Translations under genes and position numbers: made by a program
DNA from: Lysobacter arenosi
Lineage (GTDB): Bacteria; Pseudomonadota; Gammaproteobacteria; Xanthomonadales; Xanthomonadaceae
DNA: 64,000 nt
NCBI RefSeq assembly: GCF_016613475.2
Contig: NZ_CP071517.1
Coordinates: forward strand, 1,364,001-1,428,000
Direction: 5' to 3'
Notes under the pieces: generated by a model
Databases searched by the model: none
What the model was told of the DNA's origin: nothing
Seen by the model: the letters and a program-made list of their open reading frames with translations, nothing else
In this document: one piece after another, positions 54,117 through 63,568 of the stretch
How positions within the stretch are numbered: position 1 is the stretch's first letter
How the letters are laid out: each line of letters begins with the position of its first letter

Positions 54117-54233
54117 GGCGATGCCCTCGTCGGATGGTTTGCGCGTGCATAGTGCGCCCCTGACGCCGGCAGTGTCGATTTGCGCTGCCCTCATACGTCG
54201 CACAATCAACACCCTGCCCCAGGAGCCCGCTCG

Positions 54234-54893
54234 ATGCCCCTCCAGCTCTACGCCCACCCGTTCTCGTCGTATTGCCAGAAGGTCCTGACCGCGCTCTACG
54301 AGAACGGCACGCACTTCGAGTTCCGCCTCCTCGACGATCCCGAAGGCCCGGCGATGCGCGAGCTAACCCGGATCTGGCCGATGCGTCGCTTCCCCGTGCT
54401 GGTCGACGATGACCGCTCCGTCATCGAAGCCAGCTGCATCATCGAGCACCTGGCCCTCTACCATCCGGGACCCGTGAAGCTGATCCCCGACGATCCGCGC
54501 GAGGCGCTGGAGGTGCGGACCATGGACCGCTTCTTCGACAACTACGTCTCCACGCCACAGCAGAAGATCGTCTTCGACGCGATCCGCCAGCCGCAGGATC
54601 GCGACCCGTACGGCGTTGCCGAGGCCCGCGCCATGCTCGAAACCTCGTACGCGTGGCTGGAGCAGAAGATGCAGGGCCGGCAATGGGCCGCAGGCGAGCA
54701 CTTCAGCCTGGCCGATTGCGGTGCGGCGCCGTTCCTGTTCTATGCCGACTGGACGCATGCGATCGGCGATGCGTTTCCGACGGTGCACGCCTACCGCCGG
54801 CGCCTGCTGGCGCGGCCGTCGTTCGCACGCGCGGTCGACGAGGCCCGACCTTATCGATCCTTCTTTCCACTGGGCGCGCCCGATCGCGACTGA
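54234..54893 (+). CDS. Glutathione S-transferase family protein
   Basis: This 219-residue cytoplasmic protein has a thioredoxin-like N-terminal domain (LQLYAHPFSSYCQKVLTALYENG; glutathione-site region RRFPVLVDDDRSVIEASCIIEHL with the conserved cis-Pro and E-S/A motif) and an all-alpha C-terminal domain. The first-domain catalytic position is probably S10 or C13 of FSSYCQK. It conjugates glutathione or acts as a reductase; the substrate is unknown. The ATG at 54234 is chosen for family fit. Confidence 0.92.
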   Translation: MPLQLYAHPFSSYCQKVLTALYENGTHFEFRLLDDPEGPAMRELTRIWPMRRFPVLVDDDRSVIEASCIIEHLALYHPGPVKLIPDDPREALEVRTMDRFFDNYVSTPQQKIVFDAIRQPQDRDPYGVAEARAMLETSYAWLEQKMQGRQWAAGEHFSLADCGAAPFLFYADWTHAIGDAFPTVHAYRRRLLARPSFARAVDEARPYRSFFPLGAPDRD

Positions 54894-54958
54894 GGTCACG
54901 CTGATGGCGGCGACGCCATGCTGCAATGGTCAGCGGTATTCACGGAACCGGAAAGGAC

Positions 54959-55855
54959 ATGGCCGTCATCGTCACCGCAGTCGCAATCGTGCTCCTCGCC
55001 GGCCCGCTGATGCTTGCGCTGACGGGACTGTTTCGATCGTCGCGTGAGGCGGCTTCGTCTGCACCGGTTCCCGCCTGGGACCGGTCACTCACCGTCGCCT
55101 CGACGCTGCTCTACACCCTCGCCTTCAACCTCACCTTCTTCATCCAGGAACTGTTCCTGGTGCTGCCCAAGGCGCTGACACCGGGCCTGCAGCCAACGCT
55201 GTTCCACAACAACCACAAATGGGTCGGACAGCACCCGTTGGCGAGCCTGTTCCAGGGGACGGGCGCGCTGGCGACCGTGCTTGCGGCGCTGATCTGCATC
55301 ACCCTGCTGCGGCATGCGCGCGGCACGACGCTGCGCCTGTTCCTGGTGTGGATGGCCTACTGCGGCTTGTTCATGGCGCTGCCGCAGGTCGTCATCGGCG
55401 CACTCAGCTCCGGCAGTGACGTCGGCATGGCGATGGACTATCTGCAGATGGGCCAAGCGGCGAAAACAGCCTCCGCTCTGCTCGCGCTGGTGGCCATGCC
55501 GCTGGCGGCAATGTGGCTCGCGCGGCCGCTGCTCGCTGTTGCGCAGGACGCGACGCAGATCGCCACGCCGCGCTCACGCACGCGCTTCATGTTCCAGGTG
55601 GCCACGCTGCCGGTGATCGTCGGCACGGCGCTGGTGATCCCCTTCCGCGTGCCGCGCGAAGCACTCGAGGTGGTGCTGCTGCCGGTGCTGGTGGCGTGGA
55701 TCGGCGTGGTCTGGATGCAGGCAGGTGCATGGCGACTGCACTGGCTGCAGGCTCGCGGCACCGGCGCAGGATCGACGCGATGGCTGCTGTTGGCTGTCGT
55801 TGCCCTGCTGGCCGTATTCCAGCTGCTGCTGCGGCCCGGGATCGAGTTCTTCTGA
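54959..55855 (+). CDS. Integral membrane protein, unknown
   Basis: This 298-residue protein has about seven to eight hydrophobic helices. The first is VIVTAVAIVLLAGPLMLAL, and the last is RWLLLAVVALLAVFQLLL. There is an amphipathic loop with NNHKWVGQHPLA after helix 2. I do not recognise the family. GGAAAGG precedes ATG 54959. It follows the GST gene by 65 bases on the same strand and ends four bases from an opposing small gene. Confidence 0.8.
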   Translation: MAVIVTAVAIVLLAGPLMLALTGLFRSSREAASSAPVPAWDRSLTVASTLLYTLAFNLTFFIQELFLVLPKALTPGLQPTLFHNNHKWVGQHPLASLFQGTGALATVLAALICITLLRHARGTTLRLFLVWMAYCGLFMALPQVVIGALSSGSDVGMAMDYLQMGQAAKTASALLALVAMPLAAMWLARPLLAVAQDATQIATPRSRTRFMFQVATLPVIVGTALVIPFRVPREALEVVLLPVLVAWIGVVWMQAGAWRLHWLQARGTGAGSTRWLLLAVVALLAVFQLLLRPGIEFF

Positions 55856-55858
55856 GGC

Positions 55859-56158
55859 TCAGGCCGGCGGCACCGTGCGTTCCTCGCGCACCACGACCGT
55901 GCCATCGGGGCGGACATCGCGATACACCACGGTTTCCGCCGCCCGCGGCGACAGCCGGGCCTGGGCCAGCAGATCGATGTTCTGCTGTTCGATCACTTCC
56001 AGGCTGCGCGCGATGCGGCGCAGCAATCCCTTGATGCCGAATACCGCGAACGGCACCAGGATCCACAGCACCGACAGGATCAGGGCGAAAATGAACACGC
56101 ATGCCCAGAGGAAGGTACTGCCGGTGTAGGCGGCATTGGTAATGGCGCTGGGTTCCAT
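55859..56158 (-). CDS. Small single-span membrane protein, unknown
   Basis: This 99-residue protein has one long hydrophobic helix (TFLWACVFIFALILSVLWILVPFAVFGI; ends given separately), then a helix RRIARSLEVIEQQNIDLLAQA and a strand-rich cytoplasmic tail TVVYRDVRPDGTVVVREERTVPPA cut here. It resembles a PspC-less sensor or assembly factor only in layout. No family was identified. The gene is convergent with the neighbouring membrane-protein gene, leaving three bases between stops. Confidence 0.72.
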   Translation of the reverse strand: MEPSAITNAAYTGSTFLWACVFIFALILSVLWILVPFAVFGIKGLLRRIARSLEVIEQQNIDLLAQARLSPRAAETVVYRDVRPDGTVVVREERTVPPA

Positions 56159-56262
56159 GGCTCGGCTCCAATCGCGACTGGATGAATGCGCAGTCTTGGA
56201 AGCCCGGCGTGATCCCCGCGTGGAGTGCATGAACGCTCACCCCTGCCCGGCGACTTAGTCCC

Positions 56263-56268
56263 TACACT
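56263..56268 (+). promoter_or_regulatory. Candidate -10 element TACACT
   Basis: TACACT lies 26 bases before the GTG start of the pseudouridine synthase gene. It is one of five recurrent copies. Confidence 0.35.
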
Positions 56269-56294
56269 ACGCACCCGTCCCGCCTGGCCCTCCC

Positions 56295-57020
56295 GTGTCC
56301 GAACCTGTCCGCCTCTCCCGCCGCGTCGCCGAACTGGCCGGCTGCTCGCGCGCCGATGCCGAAAGCTACATCGAGGGCGGCTGGGTGCTGGTCAACGGCG
56401 TGGTGATCGAGGCGCCGCAGCACATGGTGTCGGACGAGCGTGTGGAGCTGGACCCCGACGCGGTCCTGGAGCCGCCGCAACCGGCCACGATCCTGTTTCA
56501 CAAGCCGGTCGGCGTGGACGCGATCAGCGGTCGCACGGAAGCCGTCGGGCTGGTCACGCCGGCGACGCGCTGGGCCGATGACCCGACCGGCATGCGCCTG
56601 CTGCAACGGCACTTCATCCGGCTGACGCCGCTGGTCCCGCTCGATCGCGATGCCAGTGGCCTGATGGTGCTGAGCCAGGACGGCCGCGTGTGGCGGCGCC
56701 TGACCGAGGACGCCGACCAGATCGAGCAGGAGTACGTCGTCGAGGTGTCCGGCGACATCGCGCCCTACGGATTGCATCGCCTCAACAATGGCGGCCTGCG
56801 TTTCCAGGGCCGCGAACTGGCACCGTGCAAGGTCAGCTGGCAGAACGAGATCCGCCTGCGCTTCGCGATCAAGGCCGTGCGACCCGGGCAGCTGCAGGAC
56901 ATGTGTGCGCAGGTGGGGCTCGATGTCGTGGCGATCCGCCGCATCCGCATCGGCAAGATCCCGCTGGCGAAGATGCCGGTGGGCGCGTGGCGCTACCTGC
57001 CGGTCGGCGAGAAGTTCTAG
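56295..57020 (+). CDS. RsuA/RluF-type pseudouridine synthase with S4 domain
   Basis: This 241-residue enzyme has an N-terminal S4 RNA-binding domain (VRLSRRVAELAGCSRADAESYIEGGWVLVNGVV; shown in parts) and a synthase domain with catalytic D in LVPLDRDASGLMVLSQDG. KVYRV/VQEEYV-type block QEYVVEVSGD and the C-terminal IRRIRIGKIPLAKMPVGAWR are typical of the RsuA/RluB/E/F group. The RNA target is not resolved; RluF-like is most likely. It starts at GTG 56295. A REP copy follows the stop. Confidence 0.92.
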   Translation: MSEPVRLSRRVAELAGCSRADAESYIEGGWVLVNGVVIEAPQHMVSDERVELDPDAVLEPPQPATILFHKPVGVDAISGRTEAVGLVTPATRWADDPTGMRLLQRHFIRLTPLVPLDRDASGLMVLSQDGRVWRRLTEDADQIEQEYVVEVSGDIAPYGLHRLNNGGLRFQGRELAPCKVSWQNEIRLRFAIKAVRPGQLQDMCAQVGLDVVAIRRIRIGKIPLAKMPVGAWRYLPVGEKF

Positions 57021-57026
57021 CCCGGC

Positions 57027-57067
57027 ACTGTCATCCCGGCGAACGCCGGGATCCATCTTGATGTTGC
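57027..57067. repeat. REP-type palindrome, single copy
   Basis: The 30 bases at 57031-57060 equal 6391-6420 except for one base, and the match continues a few bases beyond. The hairpin core is CCCGGC-GAAC-GCCGGG. It again lies in the spacer between two convergent genes. The second, inverted partner of the 6.4 kb pair is absent here. Confidence 0.85.
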
Positions 57068-57075
57068 TGCTGCCG

Positions 57076-57546
57076 TCAGCCGCCGCGCACGCGCAGCGTC
57101 AATCCCTTGAGGAAGTTGCGCAGCATCTGGTCGCCGCACAGGCGGAAGTTCTTGTGCGTGCTCTGCCGGAACAGTGCCGTCAGCTCCGGCTTCGATACCG
57201 GAAAACCGGCCGCGGCAAACGTCTCATGCATGTCCGTGTCCTTCATCTCGAAGGCCACGCGCAGCTTCTTGAGCACCACGTTGTTGGTGACCCGCTTCTC
57301 GACCGGACGCGGCGGAAGACTCTCGTCACGCCCGCGCAGGTAAATCACCAGGCCGTCGAGGAAATGCGCGAGCACGCGGCTGCTGCACTCCGCGTACTCC
57401 GGATCGTCCTCGCGGCGCAGGAACGCCAGCACGTCGGCCTTCTCGATCGGGAACTCCGGATCGGCCAGCTTGGTGATCTCCACGACCTTGATGTCGCTCA
57501 GGTCGAGCATGTAGCGGATGCTGCGCAGTACGTCGTTGTTGATCAT
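57076..57546 (-). CDS. yehS: DUF1456 protein YehS
   Basis: This 156-residue cytoplasmic helical protein has the duplicated YehS module (NNDVLRSIRYMLDLSDIKVVEI and TNNVVLKKLRVAFEMKDTDMHE), each with a D/N-containing turn, and ends LRNFLKGLTLRVRG. The family is conserved but its function is unknown; a helix-turn-helix-like role has been suggested only from structure prediction. It starts ten bases after the RIO-kinase gene stop on the same strand. Confidence 0.92.
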   Translation of the reverse strand: MINNDVLRSIRYMLDLSDIKVVEITKLADPEFPIEKADVLAFLRREDDPEYAECSSRVLAHFLDGLVIYLRGRDESLPPRPVEKRVTNNVVLKKLRVAFEMKDTDMHETFAAAGFPVSKPELTALFRQSTHKNFRLCGDQMLRNFLKGLTLRVRGG

Positions 57547-57556
57547 TCTCGTGCCC

Positions 57557-58414
57557 TCAGTCGGCCAGCGCCGCTGCTTCGCGACCCTGCTGGCGGATCA
57601 GCGCCTCGTCGCGGGCCTCGTTGATCGCGTCGCGGACGCTGTCGAGGTCGACGCGGCGCTCGTCATGCGTGAACTTGCCGGTGAGTGCGGAATCGGTGTG
57701 CAAGTCGCCAGCCTCGAACAGCGCCCACATCTCCTCGCCGTACCAGGTCTCGAACAACTCCGGCGCCCAACGCCCCAGGTAGGCGGTGAGGTTGTTGACG
57801 TCGCGCAACAGCATTTGCCGCGCGGCGTTGTTGCCTGCTGCACTGACCACCTGCGGGAAGTCGATCACCACCGGGCCTTCCGGACCGACCAGCACGTTGT
57901 ACGGCGACAGGTCGCCGTGGATCAGGCCGCAGCACAGCATCAGCACGACCTGGCGCACCAGCACCGCGTGGAATTCGCGCGCCTGCTCCGGACTCAGCTC
58001 GACCTCGCCCAGTCGCGGTGCCGAAAACCCTTCCGCATCGGTGACCAGTTCCATCACCAGCACGCCATGGAAGTAGCCGTGCGGCTCGGGCACGCGCACG
58101 CCGGCCTCGCGCAGCTGGTACAGCGCGTCCACTTCGGTATTCTTCCAGGCGGTTTCCTGCTGCTTGCGGCCGTACTTGCTGGCCTTGCCGATCGCGCGCG
58201 CCTCGCGGCTGCCGCGCACCTTGCGCCCTTCCTGGTACTGCACGCGCTGCTGGAAGCTGCGCTGTGCCATGTCCTTGTAGACCTTCGCGCAGCGCACGTC
58301 GTCGCCACTGCGGACCACGAACACCGCCGCTTCCTTGCCGCTCTTGAGCGGACGCAGGACCTCGTCGATAACGCCGTCGTCAATGAGCGCCTGCAGCGCG
58401 GTGGGGGTCTTCAT
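57557..58414 (-). CDS. RIO-type serine/threonine kinase
   Basis: This 285-residue atypical kinase has a glycine-poor ATP loop (LKSGKEAAVFVVR), the ATP lysine K44 in CAKVYKD, and the catalytic loop LIHGDLSPYNVL (D168, N173). Metal D185 is in VVIDFPQ. RIO kinases in bacteria are little studied; archaeal/eukaryotic ones act in ribosome maturation. A basic insert (RGSREARAIGKASKYGRKQQ) follows the lysine. On the minus strand, AGAAT followed by GCCGCCCCAT about 45 bases upstream resembles the leader motif seen before yjdM. Confidence 0.93.
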   Translation of the reverse strand: MKTPTALQALIDDGVIDEVLRPLKSGKEAAVFVVRSGDDVRCAKVYKDMAQRSFQQRVQYQEGRKVRGSREARAIGKASKYGRKQQETAWKNTEVDALYQLREAGVRVPEPHGYFHGVLVMELVTDAEGFSAPRLGEVELSPEQAREFHAVLVRQVVLMLCCGLIHGDLSPYNVLVGPEGPVVIDFPQVVSAAGNNAARQMLLRDVNNLTAYLGRWAPELFETWYGEEMWALFEAGDLHTDSALTGKFTHDERRVDLDSVRDAINEARDEALIRQQGREAAALAD

Positions 58415-58595
58415 GGAATCCGTGGAGTGGCCGCAGGTGGGGGCGCGACGCGATGGGGCGGCATTCTCGCATGGGCGGGGGTCCGGGACGCCCTCCGGCC
58501 AATCCGCGCGTCACCCCGTTCATCCGCCGCAACCGTTCCACCGTCGCCTCAGGACCCGGCAGCCCCCTTCCAAGCCCCTCCCCGTGCGCGGACAC

Positions 58596-59024
58596 CTACT
58601 CCGGCAGCATCACCCCGGAACCGCCCAGCTCGGACGGAAAGTCCTGCAGCTTCGGCAGCCCGTCCTTGATCGGCAGCACCGTCTCGCCGTAGTTCACGTG
58701 CACCGTCGGCAAAAAAGCCAGGGTCGGGATGGTCGCGGCGTAGACGTCGGTCAGGTCGAACGGCGGGTGGTGGGTCATTAGGTGGCCGCCACAGCGCGTG
58801 CAGAACTGGCGATCGCTGCCCGGCGTCTTGGCGTAGTGGCCGATCAGCTCGGCGCCGCGGGTGACTTTGACGTTGCCCGGCTTCCACAGGGTGAAGGCGT
58901 TGACTGGGCCCGCCGACCAGCTGCGGCAGGACGCGCAGTGGCAGTAGCCCATCGCCTCGGGCGCCCCGCTCACCTCGAGGCCGACCGCGCCGCAAAAGCA
59001 GGTTCCACTGTATGTGTCGCTCAT
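58596..59024 (-). CDS. GFA (glutathione-dependent formaldehyde-activating enzyme-like) protein
   Basis: This 142-residue protein of the GFA/CENP-V zinc-binding fold has cysteine ligands TCFCGAVGLEVSG and YCHCASCRSWSAGPVN, and FCTRCGGHLM in the second half. GFA proteins were named for glutathione/formaldehyde adduct formation, but most family members' functions are unknown. GGAGGG precedes ATG 59024. Neighbours give no functional hint. Confidence 0.93.
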   Translation of the reverse strand: MSDTYSGTCFCGAVGLEVSGAPEAMGYCHCASCRSWSAGPVNAFTLWKPGNVKVTRGAELIGHYAKTPGSDRQFCTRCGGHLMTHHPPFDLTDVYAATIPTLAFLPTVHVNYGETVLPIKDGLPKLQDFPSELGGSGVMLPE

Positions 59025-59209
59025 GTGCCCTCCGGCGGACCCTCGTACTCCCCGGCCAACGTGCTGCGTTCGCTGGCACGGACAGCCGAGGGCGCAGGCG
59101 CTTGACCGACCACCCAGGCCGTCCGCGTTCAGCCTCATGCGATCGGCGGCCTGGCCGGCGGTCACGCCGCGCGGGTGTCCGCACGGCCACGCGTCATCGA
59201 GGAGGTCTT

Positions 59210-59650
59210 ATGAAGCGTTTCAATCTGTGGCTGGCTTGCCTGCTGATGGCACTGTTCGCGGTGTCGGCACAGGCGCAGCAGCGCCCCTACGCGGACGGAC
59301 CCGTCACCATCGTCTCGTCGATCAAGGTGGTCGACGGCCAGTTCGAGAACTACATGAGCTACCTCAACGCCAACTGGCGTCGGGCCATGGAAGAAGCCAA
59401 GAAGACGGGACTGGTCACTGACTTCCACGTCTACGGCGCCCAGGCCCACAACCCGAGCGAACCGGACCTGTACCTGGTGGTGACGTACCCCAACATGGCC
59501 GCGTTCGATGGCATCGACGAAAAGATGGACGCGATCCAGACCAAGGTCACCAAGATGAACTACAAGGAAGCCGATGAAGCTTCCGGCAAGCGCGTAGTGA
59601 TGCGCGAACTGCTCGGCCAGATGATGGTCCGCGAGCTGGTGTTCAAGTGA
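59210..59650 (+). CDS. Small exported protein, unknown
   Basis: This 146-residue protein has a clear signal peptide (FNLWLACLLMALFAVSAQA). The mature domain (VTIVSSIKVVDGQFENYMSYL, then VYGAQAHNPSEPDLYLVVTYPNMAAF) suggests a dimeric alpha/beta-barrel (EthD/DABB-like) fold, an inference from strand pattern only. No active residues are assigned. GGAGG precedes the ATG and an intrinsic terminator follows the stop, so it is a complete single-gene transcription unit. Confidence 0.85.
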   Translation: MKRFNLWLACLLMALFAVSAQAQQRPYADGPVTIVSSIKVVDGQFENYMSYLNANWRRAMEEAKKTGLVTDFHVYGAQAHNPSEPDLYLVVTYPNMAAFDGIDEKMDAIQTKVTKMNYKEADEASGKRVVMRELLGQMMVRELVFK

Positions 59651-59659
59651 TGGCTGCAA

Positions 59660-59690
59660 GGGCCGGGTGCTTTCACCCCGGCCCTTTTCT
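59660..59690 (+). terminator. Intrinsic terminator
   Basis: GGGCCGGG pairs perfectly with CCCGGCCC around a nine-base loop and is followed by TTTTCT. It lies ten bases after the stop of the small exported protein gene and just before the end of the opposing S9 peptidase gene. Confidence 0.9.
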
Positions 59691-59703
59691 CATGCGCCGC
59701 GGG

Positions 59704-62262
59704 CTACTTGCCGCCGCCCTGCCCTGACACCGCCGCCGCGGGCGCGGTCACGACCGGCGCCGCCTTGGCCTTCGCCTCGGCATCGGCAATCGCCGGTGTG
59801 CTGCCAAGGTTCTGCTGCAGGAAGCCTGCAATGCCGGTCCAGGCGATATCGATGGCGACGCGATCGGAGAATCCGTGGCCCATGTCCGGGAACGCCAGCA
59901 ACACCGGCGGGTGCTGCTCGAGATTGAACATGCGCACCAGGCGGCGCGTGTGCTCGAAATCCACGCGCACGTCCTCGCGGCCGTGCAACAGCATCACCGG
60001 CAGCGTCAGCTCGCGGAAGTGATACAGCGGCGAGGTGGCCTGCATCTCGGCCATGTCGGTGCGCGGATCGCCCATGACGCGTTCCAGCAGCGGCCGCGAC
60101 TGCGCCGAGCGCGCGCCGTCACTGGCGGTGAAGAACAAGGCGCGGTCGCTCAGGCCCGACAGAGAGATCGCACAGCGGAATCGGCCCGGCCAGCGCACGG
60201 CCGAGACCATCGCCGAGTAACCGCCGTAGCTGGCGCCCAGCGTGCACATGCGCGACTCGTCCAGCGGATACGCCGCCACGGCGGCACGAATCGCCGCGTC
60301 GATGTCGTCTTCGATGAGGCGACCGTAGTTGCGGTGCCCGGCCTCGCGGAACGCCTTGCCGTAGCCCTCGGAACCGCGGTAATTCACCTGCAGCACTGCA
60401 TAGCCCTGCGCGGCGACGAACTGCACTTCGCGATTGAACGTCAGGCGATCGCTGACGCCGATCGGGCCGCCGTGCGGGAACACCACCAGCGGGCGCTTGC
60501 CGCTGCCCGGCGGCAGCGTCAGGAAAGCTTCGACCTGCAGTCCGTCGCTGCTCTTCACGTTGAGCACGTGCGCCGGCGCGAAGGTCAGGTCAGCCAGCTG
60601 CGGCGCCACTGCCTCCAGCAGCGAAGCGCGCTTGTGCGCCATGTCCAGGTGATAGAGCTCCGGCGGATGATCGGTCGCGTCCACCCACAGGATCAGCTGC
60701 TGGTTGTCGCGGTTACGGTGCAGCACCGCGACCGTGCGCCCCGGAAACGCCGCGTGCAGGGTCTTGTCGAGATTGCGGTTGGCCTCGTCGAAGTACTCGG
60801 TGACCAGGCGACCGGACTGGTAGTAGCGCACGGCCACCGGCTCGCGCTGCTCATTGAAGATCGCGCTGCGGATGTCCACGCCGGGCTTGCTGAAGACCGT
60901 GCGCGAGACATTGCGCGTGGCAGGATCGAACGCCACCAGGTCGCGCTGGCCGCGCTCGTCATCGGTGTAGCCATAGATCGTGTTGCCATCGAACGACAGC
61001 CCGGCCGGCGTGAAGCCGCCATCGGCCTGTGAACGCAGGACTTCCTGGTAGCTGCCATTGCCGCCGTGCACCAGCGTGGCCGTGTCGTCGCGGATGACCA
61101 CGGCCGCACGCAGCTGGCCCCTGCCGTCGGCAAACCACGCCACGTCCTTGCTGACACCGACGTTGAGGCGATCGCGACTCTTGGCGGTGCGGAAACCGGA
61201 GATCTCGCGGTCACCGACCAGCTCGACGCGGTGCACGACCAGCTCGCCGCGACTGTCGTAGCCCTCCATCAGGATGAAGTCGGGCTCACCCGGCAGCATG
61301 TCGACGATGTTGCCCGTGCCGCCGATCGGCAGGCGCTTGAAGCTGCGCTTGCCGTTGCTGGTGGCTCCGATGCGGAACACGGTGTAGCTGGTCTCGTCGT
61401 CGCCGGTGCCGGCGATGAGCGTGCGGCTGTCCTTCCACACCAGCTCGTCGGCCCCGAAGGACGACGTAGCCAGGCGCTGCACGACGCCTTCGGCCAGGTC
61501 GACGAGGTTGACGCCCCAGTTGCCGTCGTCGTCGCGGACCGCCTCGGCCAGCAGGTCACCGACCGGATTGAGGGCGACCTCGGTCACGCGGTTGGGCTTC
61601 CACATCACTTCGGCCGGAATCGGCACGGCGATGGGCTTGGGCGGCTCGCGACCGCCATTGAGCTTGTCGGACGGCGTGGTGTTGCCGGCGCGCGCGGTGC
61701 GATAGAACTCCGGGAACGGATCCGGGTACAGGCCGGAGTATTCGAACTTCATGCGCGGATACAGCGCGGCGTGTTCCTTCTCCAGCCAGTCGATGATCGG
61801 CAACGAGCGGTTGGCGATATGGAACCGCGTCGATGACCAGCTCATCGGGCGCAGGATCAGGTCGCCCGGGTAGACGATCTTGCCGGCGGTGACCTTGAAC
61901 CGGTACTCGTCGGACGTGAGGGTGTAGCGCATCCGCCAGCGCCAGCTTCCCAGGTCCATCTCCGCCCAGCGGTACTCGCCGGCCTTGGCGGCGTAGAGGC
62001 TGACGTTGCGACCGAGGCCGATGTAGTTGAGCACCGCGACGACGCCATCGTCGTCGCGCACGCGAACTGCCAGGATCGGCGCGCTGGCATCGACCGACAG
62101 CACCACCAGGCCTTCGTCGGCGGCCAGCTTCGGATCCTCGCCCGGATCGATCTTGCGCATCGCGGCGCAGTCCAGCGCCAGCAGCAAAAGTGCCAGGGCG
62201 AACAGCGCCCGCCATTTCCCGACCAGCCCCCGGCGCTGCCCGCCGGACATGCCCTGCTGCAT
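59704..62262 (-). CDS. S9-family prolyl oligopeptidase-like peptidase, exported
   Basis: This 852-residue protein has a strong N-terminal hydrophobic signal (ALFALALLLLALDCAA). A long N-terminal beta-propeller-like region (to about residue 600) precedes the alpha/beta-hydrolase domain. The nucleophile S678 is in LGASYGGYSAM; acid and base lie in LLHGREDVRVDF and FPDMGHGFSDR. Such enzymes are periplasmic or surface peptidases of oligopeptide size range. A poor lipobox (LALDC) hints at, but does not prove, a lipoprotein. ATG 62262 has GGGGGA six bases upstream. Confidence 0.93.
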   Translation of the reverse strand: MQQGMSGGQRRGLVGKWRALFALALLLLALDCAAMRKIDPGEDPKLAADEGLVVLSVDASAPILAVRVRDDDGVVAVLNYIGLGRNVSLYAAKAGEYRWAEMDLGSWRWRMRYTLTSDEYRFKVTAGKIVYPGDLILRPMSWSSTRFHIANRSLPIIDWLEKEHAALYPRMKFEYSGLYPDPFPEFYRTARAGNTTPSDKLNGGREPPKPIAVPIPAEVMWKPNRVTEVALNPVGDLLAEAVRDDDGNWGVNLVDLAEGVVQRLATSSFGADELVWKDSRTLIAGTGDDETSYTVFRIGATSNGKRSFKRLPIGGTGNIVDMLPGEPDFILMEGYDSRGELVVHRVELVGDREISGFRTAKSRDRLNVGVSKDVAWFADGRGQLRAAVVIRDDTATLVHGGNGSYQEVLRSQADGGFTPAGLSFDGNTIYGYTDDERGQRDLVAFDPATRNVSRTVFSKPGVDIRSAIFNEQREPVAVRYYQSGRLVTEYFDEANRNLDKTLHAAFPGRTVAVLHRNRDNQQLILWVDATDHPPELYHLDMAHKRASLLEAVAPQLADLTFAPAHVLNVKSSDGLQVEAFLTLPPGSGKRPLVVFPHGGPIGVSDRLTFNREVQFVAAQGYAVLQVNYRGSEGYGKAFREAGHRNYGRLIEDDIDAAIRAAVAAYPLDESRMCTLGASYGGYSAMVSAVRWPGRFRCAISLSGLSDRALFFTASDGARSAQSRPLLERVMGDPRTDMAEMQATSPLYHFRELTLPVMLLHGREDVRVDFEHTRRLVRMFNLEQHPPVLLAFPDMGHGFSDRVAIDIAWTGIAGFLQQNLGSTPAIADAEAKAKAAPVVTAPAAAVSGQGGGK

Positions 62263-62377
62263 GCGACATCCCCCTGTTGCTACTGCTCCGGGCCAAGGGC
62301 CCGTCCCCGGCCGGAGGATAGCGCGGGGCGTGGGTCGCCGACAGCGGGTTCCGGCACAGATCCGCCGGGGAGAACCG

Positions 62378-63304
62378 TTACCCCTGCGGGTGTGCCAGCG
62401 CGTAATCGATCGCCGCGCACACCGCCGCCGCCTGCGCGGCATTGCACTGCGCTGGCGTGGCGCGGGGGCTGTCGGGGTAGACCTCGGTGGTGGTCTTGTA
62501 GCGCGCGTCAGTGACGCCCGCGCACAGGCCGAGCTTGCGCAGCGGGTATTCGATGACACCGTGCGCGACCACGGTCGAGCCGATGATCTCGCCCTTGTCG
62601 TCGGCCGGGGCGATGTGGGTGACCTTCTCCACCGCCGCAATCACCGCCTGCTGGAAGCCCGGCTGCGGGTGTTCGCTGTCGTCAACCAGGTAGAAGCCAT
62701 CCGGGATCTCGCCCGGCTCGAACGGCTTGCCATCACGCGCCGCCAGCGCCGGACGGAACTCGGACTCATCGCTGTCGGTGGTTTCGTGCAGGTCGATATG
62801 CACCAGCACGCTGTCGCGCACCGGCGCCACCAGTTGCATCAGCGCGGCCGATTCGTGGGCCGGGCTGTCGTCGCGGAACGAACGGTTCGGGTCGATCGCA
62901 CTGGCGTTCCAGCGATGGATGCGCTCGTAAGCCCAGGGGCTGATGCAGGGCGCGACCAGCAGATTGACCTTGCCCGCGTAACCGTGGGCATGCAGGTCGA
63001 CAAACTCCAGCGCGCCATGCACGCCACTGGTCTCGTAGCCGTGGACGCCGCCGGTGACCAGCACCGTGGGCAGCTCCCCGTTCCAGTCGCGGCTCTTGAT
63101 GGCGAGCAGCGGGTAGCTGTCGGCACCGTAGTTCAGCTCGCCGTACTGCACCACGTCGAAGCGCGAACCCAGGCCTTCGATCTTGCCGCGCACCTCGGCG
63201 TCGAAACTGCGATGGCGCACCTGTCGCGACAACCATTCGGCCCGCTCCGCGTCGCCCCAGGGTTGCCCGGGAATGCCGATGGGATAGAAGGCCTGGACAG
63301 TCAT
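62378..63304 (-). CDS. M14-family metallocarboxypeptidase / aspartoacylase-like
   Basis: This 308-residue protein has zinc ligands HGYE (H88, E91) in VTGGVHGYETSGVHG and H173 in VHIDLHETTDSDESEF. The order matches M14 carboxypeptidase / succinylglutamate desuccinylase proteins. No signal peptide, so cytoplasmic. Substrate is unknown. The upstream minus-strand sequence carries GTTAAAG followed by GCGGCCCCAT (63331-63349), a leader motif shared with yjdM. Confidence 0.9.
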   Translation of the reverse strand: MTVQAFYPIGIPGQPWGDAERAEWLSRQVRHRSFDAEVRGKIEGLGSRFDVVQYGELNYGADSYPLLAIKSRDWNGELPTVLVTGGVHGYETSGVHGALEFVDLHAHGYAGKVNLLVAPCISPWAYERIHRWNASAIDPNRSFRDDSPAHESAALMQLVAPVRDSVLVHIDLHETTDSDESEFRPALAARDGKPFEPGEIPDGFYLVDDSEHPQPGFQQAVIAAVEKVTHIAPADDKGEIIGSTVVAHGVIEYPLRKLGLCAGVTDARYKTTTEVYPDSPRATPAQCNAAQAAAVCAAIDYALAHPQG

Positions 63305-63568
63305 GCGCAGCTCGCTGGGGGATCACGAATGGGGCCGCAACTTTAACACTGCTCCGACATCCGCCTGCCTGCGTTACCCCTGCTCTGCGCGCCTCACACC
63401 CCCTTTACCCCGCAAGGGAGCTAATGACGCGCCGCCCCCGATTGCGGCCCTTCCGGGCCCCGGGCAACCGGCCGATCGGGCTCCCGACGCGGGCCCTGCG
63501 GAACCGGCGGCATAAGGCAAGGACGGTGGTTTGGCGTCAGACGCACATCCAACTCAAAGGGAATGACC

